The position numbers and the translations under genes were made by a program. Of a stretch of 32,066 nt of DNA, positions 11,901 through 22,409 are shown piece by piece. Source of the DNA: Chlorokybus atmophyticus. Taxonomy: Eukaryota > Streptophyta > Chlorokybophyceae > Chlorokybales > Chlorokybaceae. Positions within the stretch are counted from its first letter, which is position 1; every line of letters begins with the position of its first letter. Below the pieces are notes generated by a model. That model was not told where the DNA came from and did not search any database. It was given only the letters and a program-made list of their open reading frames with translations. Location: positions 66,209 through 98,274 of the forward strand of contig RHPI01000560.1 of assembly GCA_009103225.1 (NCBI GenBank). Reading direction: 5' to 3'.

Positions 11901-12838
11901 CATATGTTTCTGGCTCCACACTGTGTCTTCCTGAGCCCGCGATATAGCCAAACTCCTTGTGGAAACGTATATGTATAGGACCCCCTCCTATTGCGCCCAG
12001 GGTAATGCCCCCTGCTCTGCTGTTGGTTTTGATGATGCCGATAACTCCTCTCATCTCTGCGCGCAACACTGCTCACTTTTTTAGGGCTAAGCTCCCTATA
12101 TGGATCAGAACCATTGTCCACCAGAGATGGAACAGTTGTTGCTGTGCTAGACCAAGGCATTTCTTGATCATCAATGATGTCTTTAAATTCATCTTCATTT
12201 GAATCCCCGTCATCAATCTCCTGCAGCTGCTGTGCTCCCATGGCATCATGGAATACAACTTCTCTGCTAATCACAACCTTCTGAGCATCCTTCAGCAGCA
12301 CTATAAGCCTTGGAGTCAGGCTCATAGCCAAGGACAACTCCTTTTTTGATAACGGGATCCTGCGTCTTCCGCAACTGTTTTGTTGTCAACACATATGCAG
12401 TGCAGCCAAACACTCGCATGTTGCTGACATCGGGAGCCTTTACGAAGAACAGCTCCCATGCAGTCTTTGCTGGAGCACGCACTAGCGATCTGGATCTGAT
12501 GTAGTTTGCTGTCAGAACCGGCTCTGCCCACCAGCAAAACTCCAACTTTGCATCACTCAGCTAGGCTCGACCTCTTCATCAAAGTCAGATTCAGCCTCTC
12601 TGCTGTAGCATTTTGCTGCGGAGTGTATGGGGCTGTTGTCTGATGCACGATGCCTTGTGAAGATCAGAATGAATACAGCTTTTCATATTTAGGTACTCCA
12701 CTGACTGTCTTCATTAGATTTGCCAGACACATTCTTCAACCACATCACCACCTCTTTTACCAAAGCTGGAACATCCGCCTTGGGCTTCACAGGATGCACC
12801 AATCACAGCTTGAAGTAGTCATCAAAGAAGTTGACAAT
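11900..12838 (-). pseudogene. E3 integrase, central and C-terminal part
   Basis: The frames show MEFCWWAEPVLTANYIRSRS, NMRVFGCTAYVLTTKQ and KKGVVLGYEPDSKAY (integrase end), preceded near 12560-12640 by a PQQNATAERLNLTLM motif. The acidic linker RELSPKKV follows. The domain is cut at 12838 by an LTR2 inserted at ACAAT; it resumes at 13258. Confidence 0.8.
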
Positions 12839-13257
12839 TGTTGACAATAAAGCTGTCTAGGCGTGAATACACCACACAACACCCTCAAATACCCTTAAAC
12901 AATCTGTGCAAGCAGAACGACCAGTTAGACCACGCCAGACCAAACCCAGTCCAGGCTACGCCAGAATCAGACCTTGCCGCCACCAGACTCAGGCACAAGT
13001 CAAAGTGAACCAATATATACGTGTATGGGCGTCCCCTTATACCCAAATAACCGTTCTAACTACCAAGTAGTCATACAAGTCAGGTTTGGTGAACATTAAA
13101 CCCTAATATAGCCCTAAACGGTCGAAACTGCCAGGACCGTAGAAACTGTCAAAAAGCTTGACAGGTCTAAAGTCTGCTAAGTACAATCAATGAGTACTTA
13201 GCCAGACCAAGCTGACTGGAGGCTAGTAATGGCAAAACCAGGTCTTAAACTCCAACA
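12839..13257 (-). repeat. LTR2 copy in E3 integrase with 5-bp target duplication
   Basis: 419 bp. On the plus strand it starts TGTTGACAATAAAG and ends CTCCAACA. ACAAT (12834-12838) precedes it and ACGAT (13258-13262) follows: a 5-bp duplication with one mismatch, normal for copia. E3 integrase lies on both sides, so it reads as a solo LTR or as the outer LTR of E2. Confidence 0.78.
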
Positions 13258-13452
13258 ACGATGTAAGATGCTCCCCCCCTTCGATGGCTCTGGTAACGGA
13301 CTACACACATCTGTGTGCACCAACTGTGCAACGTGCTCACTGACGCACTCAAACTTATAAAAAGGTTGCCTATGCATGTCGGACAGCACACATGGCTCGC
13401 ACAACACTCCTCTGCACTGCCTTCTTTGCGCCTTGCTCACATTGATGCTTCT
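13258..13452 (-). pseudogene. E3 integrase segment, duplicated
   Basis: About 195 bp nearly identical to 18619-18810, with the CHMHRQPF-like, VHTDVCSPL part of copia integrase (SDMHRQPF, EHVAQLVHTDVCSPLPE). It lies between two LTR2 sequences, so the same E3 stretch is present on both sides of E2. Confidence 0.75.
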
Positions 13453-13707
13453 ACACCAAATACCAATCCCTAATACAGCCCTAAACGGTCAAAACTGCCA
13501 GGATTGTCACAACTGTCAAGAAACACGATAGGTCTGAAGTCTAATAAGTACAACCATTGAGTAATTAGCCGGACTATTTGGAGTCTACAGGCGGCAAAGC
13601 AATGTCCTATACTCCAATATAATGATAAGTACAAAACTATTGAGTACTTAGCCAGACTAAGCTAACTGGAGTCTAGAGACGGCACAACCAAAATCCAAAC
13701 TCCCATA
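13453..13707 (-). repeat. Partial LTR2 (3' LTR of E2, truncated)
   Basis: Matches the part of 18148-18618 from about 18375 to the end, including the internal tandem duplication (two GGAGTCTA-GGCGGCA blocks). It joins E3 integrase abruptly at 13452. On the minus strand it begins TATGGGAGTTTGG after the polypurine-like CTGCGTGGGAG. Confidence 0.72.
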
Positions 13708-13723
13708 CTCCCACGCAGGCAGC

Positions 13724-14228
13724 TTAGTGAGCGCTTAAACCTTCGCAGCAGGTCCGGAACTTTGAAGGTGTCAAAACCTTCTCGTCAAGTCTGCAAGCTT
13801 GTTTCAGTCTTGCAAAACCTGAACTCCACCTCGCTACGAGCGACGCGCTCCCGCAGAAAGTGCTGCATGATATCAACGTGCTTGGATCTAACTGAAGCAA
13901 TGGGGTGCTTAAAAGGTCTGATAGCTCCTTCGTTGTCACAGTGCATGAGGATGACAGTCTGGTCCAGACCTAAATCTGCAACTAGCTTGCGCAACAAAGC
14001 CCCTCTTTGACTGCTGGATGCAGCCATATACTCAGCCTCTGCAGTGAAAACTGCAGCAGTAAGTTGAAGCTTGCTGCTCCAACTCACCACTCCACCATTC
14101 AACAAGAACGTGTAGTCAGTAGTAGACCGCTTAGAGTTAATGTCACCTGCATAATCTGACGCAGTAACCCTCCAGGATTGTAAGTCCACCAGAAAAAGTA
14201 ATCCCAACACTGGAAGTCCCAGCCACAT
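13724..14228 (-). pseudogene. E2 RNase H
   Basis: The frame contains DYAGDINSKRSTTDYTFLL, GGVVSWSSKLQLTAAVFTAE, AEYMAAS, CDNEGAIRPFKHPIA, SKHVDIMQHFLRERVA and EFRFCKTETSLQT, the copia RNase H domain with its D (DYAG), E (TAEAEYMA) and D (CDNEGA) residues. The last part shifts to another frame near 13785 (DLLSTPL, FRTCCEGL). It would remove RNA from the cDNA hybrid. Confidence 0.85.
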
Positions 14229-14448
14229 AGCGCAAACAAGCCTTTGCAGCCTTTCAATGCTCCAAGGTAGGTGCAGACATAAGCATGGCCAAAACTCCCC
14301 CGGAATGGGAAATGTCAGGCCTGGTGGCTGACTGACAAGTACAGCAAACTCTTAACAAGAGTGCTGTAAAGGTACTGAGTCTTGTGCAGCACATCTGCCT
14401 CACTATTAGACTTAACAAGCCTGACTCCTACCGCCATAGGTGTTGCCT

Positions 14449-15290
14449 TCACCTTGGCATCTTGCAGCCCAACCTGTCCACCAATCTGGTGACCATCTGC
14501 TCCTGGCTGATCTTAGCAGATCTAGTCCGCCTGTTCATGTCAATGACAATGCTCAAGAAGTACTTGGCTTCTCCAAGGTTACGAACATAAAAAGCCTTGC
14601 TCAAGCCAGACTTGACAACCTCCAAGTCCTTCAGGATTGGGGCAGCAATGAGAATGTCATCGACATAAACTACAAGCCAGACCTGCAGCTCTTGAGAAAT
14701 GAACACCTCCTGGGTCTGCAGTGCTGGGAACAAAGCCCAGAATCTCAAGCTTTTTGCTCAAGCGGAAGTGCCAAACCCTGGGCGCCTGTATCAGACCATA
14801 CAAGGCCTTCACAAGCTTACAAGCCACATCTCAACCTCCCTCATGGTAGCCCTTGGGTTGTTGCACGTAAATGTCCTCTTCAAGCTCGCCGTAGAGGAAC
14901 GCGATCTTCACATCAAGGTGATGCAGCTCAAAGTCCTGGGCGACCACCAAAGCCAGAAAAGTCCGGAAAGTTGTATGCTTACTAGCGGGTGCAATAACCT
15001 CGTTGAAGTCGATGCCCTCTTGCTGAAGAAAGCCCTTTGCGACAAGCCTCGCCTTGTAGCGCTCGATGTTGCCTTGGCCGTTTTTCTTGATCTTATAAAC
15101 CCACTTGACCGGAATGGGTTTCATGTCGCCGGAACAGATTCCAGCCTCCAGGTCTGGTTGGCAAGCAAGGCTGCGATCTTCTCATCCATAGCCTTTTGTC
15201 AAAGATCAGCATCGAGACTTTTAAGAGCCTGCACATAAGTGGGCTTCTTCAGACCTCGCAGTGCATCAAACACCGCATAAGCTTCGTTGT
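14449..15290 (-). pseudogene. E2 reverse transcriptase
   Basis: Blocks in order: KSLDADL and [15 protein letters not shown] near 15250-15150, [71 protein letters not shown], then after a frameshift near 14830 [15 protein letters not shown] with an intact YVDD, and AKYFLSIVIDMNRR. Stops and shifts separate the blocks. It is the best preserved RT in the window. Confidence 0.87.
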
Positions 15291-15532
15291 AAAACCAATC
15301 GGGTTTTTGCCTCTCACGCCAAGGGTGCTGCCTCCCTAGCTGTTGCTGATGTTGGGTTTTAGTGGTGTCAGGAGCTGAAGGGCTTTTGCTGCCTGGATGT
15401 GGAGTAACATGGCCTAAGAAACTGAAGACCTTCTTTGGAACTGCCAAAACATGGTTTGGAACAACTGGAACTGCTAGTTCTGGCTCAACGACATTCAAAG
15501 TGATGTTAACGCCTAAAACTCCAGCTCCTGTT

Positions 15533-15900
15533 AACATACACACGTGCAAGTGACACGCCAACAACATCAACACAAGAGCATGACTGCTACTGCCATTGAT
15601 GCCATACAAGTTTAGGGGTTTTATAACCCGCCAATTTCTACACACGTCTACATTTGCAAGCACCGCGTGCACAATGCCAGGCCTTTTAACGCGCTCTTAA
15701 ATGCGCTGTTTAGCTTACGACCGGAGCTTTCCAACAAGCTAAGCCACGCCTGCTAAGCTTACGTATCCACAAAGCTATGCGGTTTTTCCCAACGCTCTAC
15801 TCAGCATCTGGTCCGGAGTCCGTCCTGGCTCGACCGGCCTACTAAGTCCGGAGTCCACATGCTCAGCCCATACCTTCGACTCTCAACTCCTGTGTGGAAG
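15533..15900 (+). repeat. LTR3-like solo sequence, copy 2, inside E2
   Basis: About 370 bp that interrupts the integrase-RT linker of E2. It shares blocks with 8540-8925 in the same plus orientation (ACACGTCTACATTTGCAAGC; GTCCGGAGTC; ACTCCTGTGTG). CTCCTGT occurs at both edges. Boundaries are approximate. Confidence 0.5.
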
Positions 15901-16640
15901 GCAAGCTGACCAGATTCAAGCATCACCCATGTGATACCTTCAACAGCTCCTACTCCTCCCTCAGCAAAAGTCACATCATGACTGACCACAACTTTTCGGG
16001 TTTCATCCAGCTAAACCCTCAACGCCTTCGAACCAGTCACATAACCCACATACACCCCGTGTCGACTGACTTCAGCCAACGCTGCTGCTTGTGTACATGG
16101 ACAAAGGTGGCAGAACTAAAGACTTTGAGCATGCCAACATCAGGCTTGACGCCTGTTAAAAGCTCCCTCGGAGTCTTGGCTTGTGAACGCACGGGCGAGC
16201 GGTTGCAAACAGTTTGCAGCAAGCAAAGCCTCACGCCACATGCAGTCCTCCATTTTGGCATCAATTAGCATAGACCTAACATTCTCCAAGAGTGTGCGGT
16301 TGAGCCTCTCCGCCTTGCCGTTCTGTTTTGGAGTATAAGGTGCTGTAGTCTTATGCCGAATGCCCTTCTTGGAGTAGTAGTCCCTTAAGTTGTTGTTGAC
16401 GAACTCGCCACCACGATCTGAGCGGACTGACGTAACTTGTAGACTGGTCTAAGTCTCAAGCAGGTGAAAAATCTCTGCGACTGCCTTGGTCACATCTGAC
16501 TTCAACACCACCACAACCACGGACAACTTGCTGAAATCATCCAAGATTGTAACAAAGTACTTGAAGTTTCCACCAAATGATGTCACCGGCATGGGACCGC
16601 ACACATCCATGTGCACAAGCTCCAAGCAACGCGTGCTCAC
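15900..16640 (-). pseudogene. E2 integrase
   Basis: The 16640-16449 frame gives LELVHMDVCGPMPVTSFGG and YFVTILDDFSKLSVVVVLK-like sequence, that is, the first catalytic Asp (HMDVCGP) and the DD(F)S segment. After a stop, SKTERQGG near 16320 is a frameshifted P-QNG-AER motif. 16264-16037 has LLTGVKPDVGMLKVFSSATF, the C-terminal region. The catalytic domain is not continuous. Confidence 0.78.
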
Positions 16641-16960
16641 ACGAGTAGAGTGAGAACATGGCAGCCGGGTCTGCTTCCTACCAAACGCTCCAGATTGTCA
16701 AAGCTCAAATGCTTAAACCTCCTGAGCCAAAGCTGAGCAAACTCCAAAGGTGCTGCAACAAGTGCTTGAACTTTGTCATTATTATGAACGAAAGTCCGGC
16801 CATGATTCAAGTACAACTCTTCTCCTTGACTCAAAGCCTGCAGCCTCTTAATGCCCCTAAACACAATGCAGGCCTTTCGCCCCTCAAACTCAATCTTAGC
16901 ACCAGCAAGTGCAGCAGCCCTCACAGAAATAAACTTGTATCAAGCTCTGAAACATAGAGA
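16637..16960 (-). pseudogene. E2 GAG-pre-integrase domain
   Basis: An open frame of about 95 residues: MRAAALAGAKIEFEGRKACI, LYLNHGRTFV, then FAQLWLRRFKHLSFDNLERL, the pre-integrase W-RR-GHL-F-L signature with Lys for Gly. It ends where the next frame begins the integrase core. Confidence 0.78.
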
Positions 16961-17094
16961 ACATCCTTGAGTTGCACTTGCCTTGTTGAACCCTCAACTC
17001 AACAATCAAGGATGACATCCCCTTAGCTGATAGCGCCCATCACACTTCCCTTTTCAGCGCATCAAACACAGAAGGGTCTGACAAGGGTTTTGAA

Positions 17095-17165
17095 GGAGAC
17101 AAATGCAGACTTGTCAAAGGTCATATGGCGGTTGGCACCAGAGTTCGAATCCCAGCTCTGGTCAG
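17095..17165 (-). pseudogene. E2 aspartic protease active-site region
   Basis: The minus strand reads SWDSNSGANRHMTFDKSA, a copia protease motif (W-DSGA-HMT) with a small insertion between DS and GA. The enzyme would cleave the polyprotein. The surrounding frame is broken. Confidence 0.65.
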
Positions 17166-17218
17166 AAATTAGAGCACCAGCTGTAAAAGCCACGAGTTTC
17201 TCCTGTTTTCTAACACCT

Positions 17219-17973
17219 TTAGGCCTGCCACGCTTTTGCCAACACTTCTCCTATAAATGACCTAGCATCTTGCAGTAGCTGCACTTTCTGACCTCTTTCT
17301 TCTTCTTGGAAGAACTGCTGTGGTTTGAAGAACGAGGCTCTTGTGACTTGGTTTAGAGCTGTAGCCTGAACCAGATTTGGAAGCTGCAAAAGCCACCGCA
17401 ATTGAGGCCTCATTCTTCTTCTTGAGCCTCTGCTCAACCTTGGCATAATCTCATCCAACGTGGGGTCATGACCTTTCAGCACCATGATCAAGGTGTCAAA
17501 GTTGTCTTGCAGACCCAAAAGGATAGCCCAAACCACCTCAGACTCCTTCAGCTCGCTGTTTACGCCTGATAGGTCTTTTCAAAGCTCTCTTGCTCGTGCG
17601 ATGTACTTGGTCACTGGCTCACTGGACTCCTTTTTCAAGCCGGTCAGGTCGCACCCGAGCTGAACACGCCTGGCATTGTTTTGGGCCTTCAAAGAGTCAG
17701 ATAACTTCTCCCAAGCCTCTCTAGCAGTGGAGCACGCATCCAACGTGTCCAAAGTAAAACTCCCCCACGTTCAAACCAATGAATGCAAGTGCTTTCGTGG
17801 AGTTCTGCTTCCCAACAGCGCTCTTGACTTGTAGGTAGAGGGTCTGCCTCCTTTGGGTTCACGAACTCCCACAAGCTCTTGTGCTCGAACAACCACCTCA
17901 TGCGGCTGCTCCAGGTGTTGTAGTTCTCATCTCCAAGCGGCTCAATCACCACCTTGTCGTAGCTGGTCGTCAT
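17219..17973 (-). pseudogene. E2 gag with CCHC knuckle
   Basis: The start is ATG at 17973: MTTSYDKVVIEPLGDENYNT, then WSSRMRWLFEHKSLWEFVNP, the usual copia gag opening (L-G-NY-W-M). Later frames give WAILLGLQDNFDTLIMVLKG. A knuckle CSYCKMLGHL-EKC lies near 17245-17295, with a stop codon inside. Several frameshifts occur between 17973 and 17536. Confidence 0.82.
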
Positions 17974-18132
17974 ACAACCCCCCTGCTTAAAACAAAGCTC
18001 AAATTAGGCTCGAAAAAGCAGTTTCAGGCGCATAGACCTCCACAGTCTCACCAGAATGGCACAGACTCAGAAAAAGCTACTATAAAGTAAATGTTCAGCC
18101 AAAATGCCTACACTAGCTCAATACCCGGCGTA

Positions 18133-18147
18133 CGTGGGCCCATAACC
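18133..18147 (-). other. E2 primer-binding site
   Basis: GGTTATGGGCCCACG directly follows the CATCTCAACA end of the 5' LTR. It is complementary to the anticodon region of initiator tRNA-Met, the copia-type half-tRNA primer. Confidence 0.75.
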
Positions 18148-18618
18148 TGTTGAGATGTAAGCTATCTAGGCGTGAATACACAACACAACACCCTTACACA
18201 ATCTGTGCAAGCAGAACGATTAGTTGAATTACGCCAGAATTAGATCTTGCCGCCATCAGACTCGAGCACAAGTGCTAGTGAACCATTAGATGCGTGAATG
18301 GGCGTTCCCTTATACCCAAATAACCGTTCTAACTACCAAGTAGTCATACAAGTCAGGTTTGGTCAACATCAAACCCTAATACAGCCCTAAACGGTCGAAA
18401 CTGACATGACTGTAAGATCTGTCAGAAAACTTGACAGGTCTGAAGTTTGCTAAGTACAACCCATGAGTTCCTAGCCAGACTAAGCTAATTGGAGTCTAGA
18501 GGCGGCAGAGCAATGTCCTAAACTCCAATATATTGCTAAGTACAAAACTACTGAATACTTAGTCAGACTAAGCTGACTGGAGGCTAGTAATGGCAAAACC
18601 AGGTCTTAAACTCCAACA
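18148..18618 (-). repeat. LTR2 copy (5' LTR of E2)
   Basis: 471 bp. On the plus strand it starts TGTTGAGATGTAAG and ends CTCCAACA. It is longer than the 419-bp copy because a block of roughly 85-100 bp (CTAAGTACAA ... CTCCAA) is tandemly doubled inside. ACAAT follows at 18619. Confidence 0.82.
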
Positions 18619-19440
18619 ACAATGTAAGATGCTCCCCCCTTCGATGGCTCTGGTAACGGACCACACACATCTGTGTCCACCAACTGTGCAACGTGCTCAC
18701 TGACGCACTCAAACTTCTAAAAAGGTTGCCTAAGCATCTCGGACAGCACACATGGATCGCACAACACTCCTTTGGACTGCATTCTTTGCGCCTTGCTTAC
18801 ATTGATGCATCTGACCAGATCTTCAGCCACAAGATGATGAAGGTTGTTATACCCAAGGTCCAAACCCCTGATGCCAAAGTTCAGTTCAGCTCACTTAGGG
18901 AATTGTCGCCACCAGTGCCTTGTCAGTCTCTGCCTCTTCTATTAGGTAGAGCCTGCCTTGCTGTTGTCTCGCCATGAGACACACCTTGCCATCAACACAA
19001 AGACAGACCTTTTCTCCTATTCCTGGCTGATCAGCTCCTGCCTTCAACCTTCATAAACAAGAGGCTAGCCTGCGCACTTGGACATGAAGAACCTTCTTCA
19101 GTTCCACCTTGTACACACCTTCTTCCACCTTGCATTAAAGCATTGCCTGGCCTGTACCTGCTAACCTCCAGGCTCCCACCCCACACCTCCACAATGCGGG
19201 TACTTGATTTAAACCTCGGAGTTTTATAGCAGCCCAGCATTCGGAGTAAAATGCTGTGTACAGCCAGAGTCAAACACGCATTTAGACATCTGTCTTCCTG
19301 TGGACGCTGTAACGGCAACCGCACCTCCACGCCCTCCACTCTGTAAATTGCCTTTTGCTGCCTTCAGCTGCTGCCAATCACTCTTGCGGTGATCAACTTG
19401 GTCGCAATGGAAGCAATTTCCCTTTAACGGCTTCTTCTGC
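18619..19440 (-). pseudogene. E3 integrase start, pre-integrase, protease and zinc knuckle
   Basis: A collinear match to E1. 18619-18810 is integrase. 18820-19130 is the pre-integrase and protease end, in several frames. KCVFDSGCTQHFTPNAGLL near 19230-19290 is the protease motif (D-SG-TQH), with Cys where Ala or Ser is usual. CFHCDQVDHRKSDW near 19370-19420 is the knuckle with its last Cys changed to Trp. Confidence 0.8.
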
Positions 19441-19862
19441 CTACTCTGATCTTGACCCTTGTTGCCATTGTTGTTGTTGCCAACAACAAATATGGAGGAG
19501 CTGGTACTAGCTTCTTCATATAACTGCGCTCGAGCAGCGAACGTTCTGGTCTCTTGATCAGCCTCGTTGCCCCTGATCCTTAACTCTGCTTTCAGCAAAA
19601 TTGGCAAAGTCTCTTTGAGGGTCAACTTCTGAGTGGTACTAATACCCTCCAGCATGCTCACAACAATCTCAAACTCTTGTGGCAACCCAGACAATACATT
19701 TAAGCACAGGTCCTTCGAGATCCTCCGAGACTGAATCTCTTATAGAGGTTAAATCATTCTCGAGCTTTTTTGCACGTCTCAAATACTTTGTAACTGTCTC
19801 ACAAACAAGCTGTTTCATGTTGTTGAATGCTTGAGCTCAATCTTACGTTTAACAAAGCGTGT
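19440..19862 (-). pseudogene. E3 gag, C-terminal part
   Basis: MSGLPQEFEIVVSMLEGIST starts a frame at 19694 that runs through an Asn/Gly-rich linker (NNNNGNKGQDQSRQKK) into the zinc knuckle. Homology with E1 gag stops at about 19862 (E1 counterpart near 6360), where the hairpin-rich insert starts. The N-terminal half of gag and the primer site are gone. Confidence 0.75.
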
Positions 19863-22080
19863 AGAGACACAGCTGTGTCCATGCAAAGCATGCACGCCGG
19901 ACTGTCCCATAGGCCGCACTGGTCTGTGCGGCCTACGAGCCAGCCGATAGCAACTGGCTCATAGGCTGCACTGTCCAGTGCAGCCTGCAAGGCAGTTGCT
20001 GTTGGTCTATACCCCGATTTTAACAAGTGTGTACATGTGTGTATGTGTGCATGACGAAAAGGTTATGAGAGAGAGTAAGAGTAAGAGAGCGTAAGAGAAT
20101 GCATGCTTGCACGCATATGCCCATACCCATGCGCTTACATATGCGCGCGCGCATCCTCGCTGACCTGCGGTTCAGCTGTTGCACCTCGTTGTAGCAGCCC
20201 CCATCAGCAGTCTTGCGCCCTCTAGAGAGCAGCAGCGTCGGGCTCCCACCATCGGTAACCCCTGGAGCACCATTAGATCACCAGCGCNTCACCGCGCTGC
20301 TAACCTTGCGCAGCATTCGGGGGCCCTCCGTGGCGGGGCTGGCAAATTGAGGGACAGAGGAATGAGCATATGTGTGCGCATACGTAAAGTTGCCCAGAGC
20401 TACAAATGCGCGCATGAACACGTGCAGTCTATGCAACCCAACATAGGCTGCACTGAACAGTGAAGCCTATGAGGCGGTTGCCATAGGCCGGCTCATAAGC
20501 TGCACAGTGAACAGTGCAGTCTACGAGGAAGTGCTATTGGCAGGCTGATAGACCGCACATACCCTCTCCCTCCGCTCACCTTGAGGTTCAGCAGGTGCAC
20601 CGATTGCAGCACCTCTTGGTCCTGCGCCATGAGCACGGCAGCAGCATCGGGCTCCCCCCACCAACAATGACACCCGGGGTCACCTGTGCCGCAGTGCAGT
20701 GACGATTTCACATGTGTCGAGTATGATGGATTACGTGCACAAACAAACATGCGCACACACGCCCGCACACATAAACCTACACGTGCACACATGCACGCAC
20801 GCACACGCATGGTTATGCGCACCCGCGGCTACAAGCTTAAGCATTGGGTGGGAGTGTACCTCAAGCACATACATACACATGTGCTTACTCTCACGGGACC
20901 TTGCAGGCGTCGTATATCTATCTTGCCAGCTGCTCGCTGCATGGCACTATCCATGCCTCGTCCGGCAAGCAACTTCTGGTTTGCAGCAATAGGTTTGAGC
21001 CTCCGCCTGCTCATGACTATGAAGTCAGCTTGTGGTGTACGAACCATGCAAAGCAACTTCTTAAAAGCCTATTGCTAGCCAATACACAGCTGCGAGCACA
21101 AGGCAATCAACTTGTTGCAGATTTCAACGTGCAGTTGCACTGCATCGGTTGACAACAAGCAAACACGTGCATTGACAACATCTTGTCATACATACATGAT
21201 CAGAACCGCCAGCACTTTCAATCACAGTCACCAGTAATTGCAGGCGAGAGACTGCACCCGTCACAATCTTACTAGTAACACGCTAGCAACCACATCAGCC
21301 GCAACATGAATAATTGCGACAGCAGCAGTCGGGCTGAATGGCAGCCGCTGCCACGCTACACATGCTTGCATGAAGCCTACAGCAGCTGCAATGCTGCGGT
21401 ATACACATGCTTTGGCTGTCAGCAACAACCTTCAACAACCAACCAAGTAATGCTCAAAACTGCTGCCCGCACCACCCACCGCCGCCGCCACCAGCTTGGA
21501 CCGCAGCACCAGCAACGACAGCTCAGTAGACGGAGGCATTGACACTCCAGCACTCGCGGATAACTGGCTGCTTGCGCGGTCTACTGACGTACGTTTGAAC
21601 CAATCCGCTGGGCAGCAGCCGGTCAACGTACCATGCATGGTGCGGAGGCAATGCTGTGTACAGTACACAGTGTACTGCGTGTACACTGTGTAGGTCCTGT
21701 GGCGGTGCACGCGCCCAGCACTGGTTCCTTCGGTCGCAAAGAACCATGTCGGGTGCGCTAGCGACCGCCGCGGCACCGGACAAGTGCTGCTCCGGCTGGT
21801 ACAGTAGGCCGCGGGGGTCGCAACCACCCCTGGTTCCAACAATTGAACCACGTGCTGACCAGTGCTCTACCGGTCTACAGGCCGCGGGGCACGCGGCCAG
21901 CCCTGGTTTGGTCGATCGGACCGTGGCGGGCCGGATCACCGGTGGTCTGGTCACGCCGGACCAGTTGCGGCGCTGGTAAGCCACTGCGTACCAGACGTAG
22001 TCTGCGCGCCTCCGCGTAAAAAGCCCTGTGTAGCCTGTTGAACATCTCGAGATGTTCAACAGGCTACACAGGGCTTTTTG
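19863..22080. other. Hairpin-rich non-retroelement stretch inside E3
   Basis: About 2.2 kb replaces the gag start, primer site and inner LTR end of E3. It contains short hairpins (19866-19879, 19910-19935, 19963-19986, 20443-20470), CA/TG-rich runs, an N at 20288, a diverged duplicated segment of roughly 110 bp (20170-20280 and 20580-20690), an isolated ACCATGCATGGT at about 21630, further hairpins at 21653-21690, and GC-rich DNA at 21700-21980. No gene is confidently recognised. The minus-strand frame 20690-20580 ends at a GTGAGC donor-like site and could be a captured exon. Confidence 0.5.
22018..22079. repeat. Perfect 62-bp palindrome without spacer
   Basis: The 31-bp arms (22018-22048 and 22049-22079) are exact reverse complements, centred on ATCTCGAGAT. 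The palindrome ends one base before the truncated LTR1 at 22081. Confidence 0.95.
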
Positions 22081-22409
22081 GTTGCATGCAACCATGCGCA
22101 ACAAGCATACACAGCACAGTGGTAAGAGCAAAGCTACACCGCCAACGAAGTGACCAGAAGTGAACTAACTCAATAACCCGCGGCCTGTTGGCTCTGGGTC
22201 CTCAGTTTAGGTCCTACCAAAGACCAGACCGAACTGTACCAGTCCTAACTGCCTGCAGCCTATATATACAACTGCAGTCTATGAGTGGCTTGTTAAGTAC
22301 CAATGTAATAAGCTACAATAGGGCTAGCTAAGTTGACTAGACAATAGCATATAAGTGTCATATGCAACACATGTAGAGATCAAATGCAAATCATGCTATA
22401 TTCTCCACA
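22081..22409 (-). repeat. LTR1 copy 3 (5' LTR of E3, inner end lost)
   Basis: 329 bp. The minus strand begins TGTGGAGAATATAGC and reaches GGTTGCATGCAACC. The last 13-15 bases seen in copies 1 and 2 are missing, with the 62-bp palindrome in their place. AGGTT at 22410 pairs with AGGCC at 9946. Confidence 0.8.

Larger units (their letters stand above)
13453..18618 (-). mobile_element. E2: nearly complete family-2 copia element nested in E3
   Basis: On the minus strand: 5' LTR 18148-18618, primer site, gag, CCHC knuckle, protease, GAG-pre-integrase, integrase, RT, RNase H, polypurine tract, truncated 3' LTR. All domains in copia order are visible, but frames are broken many times, and an LTR3-like insert sits at 15533-15900. 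ACAAT at 18619-18623 matches ACAAT at 12834-12838. Confidence 0.85.
9951..22409 (-). mobile_element. E3: family-1 copia element inserted in E4 and itself interrupted
   Basis: On the minus strand: 5' LTR 22081-22409, (insert 19863-22080), gag 19862-19440, protease and pre-integrase 19400-18619, (E2 insertion), integrase 13452-13258 and 12838-11900, RT 11870-10860, RNase H 10780-10294, 3' LTR 9951-10293. Both LTRs are family 1 and are flanked by E4 reverse-transcriptase halves with AGGCC/AGGTT, the latter two C-to-T changes away from a perfect 5-bp duplication. Coding is disrupted throughout. Confidence 0.75.

Noticed and set aside
17138-17160. GTTCGAATCCC as a tRNA T-arm
   Set aside because: It lies in E2 protease (minus strand reads DSNSGANRH) and no tRNA cloverleaf surrounds it.
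21523-22131. 202-codon minus-strand ORF as a gene
   Set aside because: It starts in LTR1, crosses the 62-bp palindrome and continues through GC-rich inverted-repeat DNA; no motif or splice evidence.
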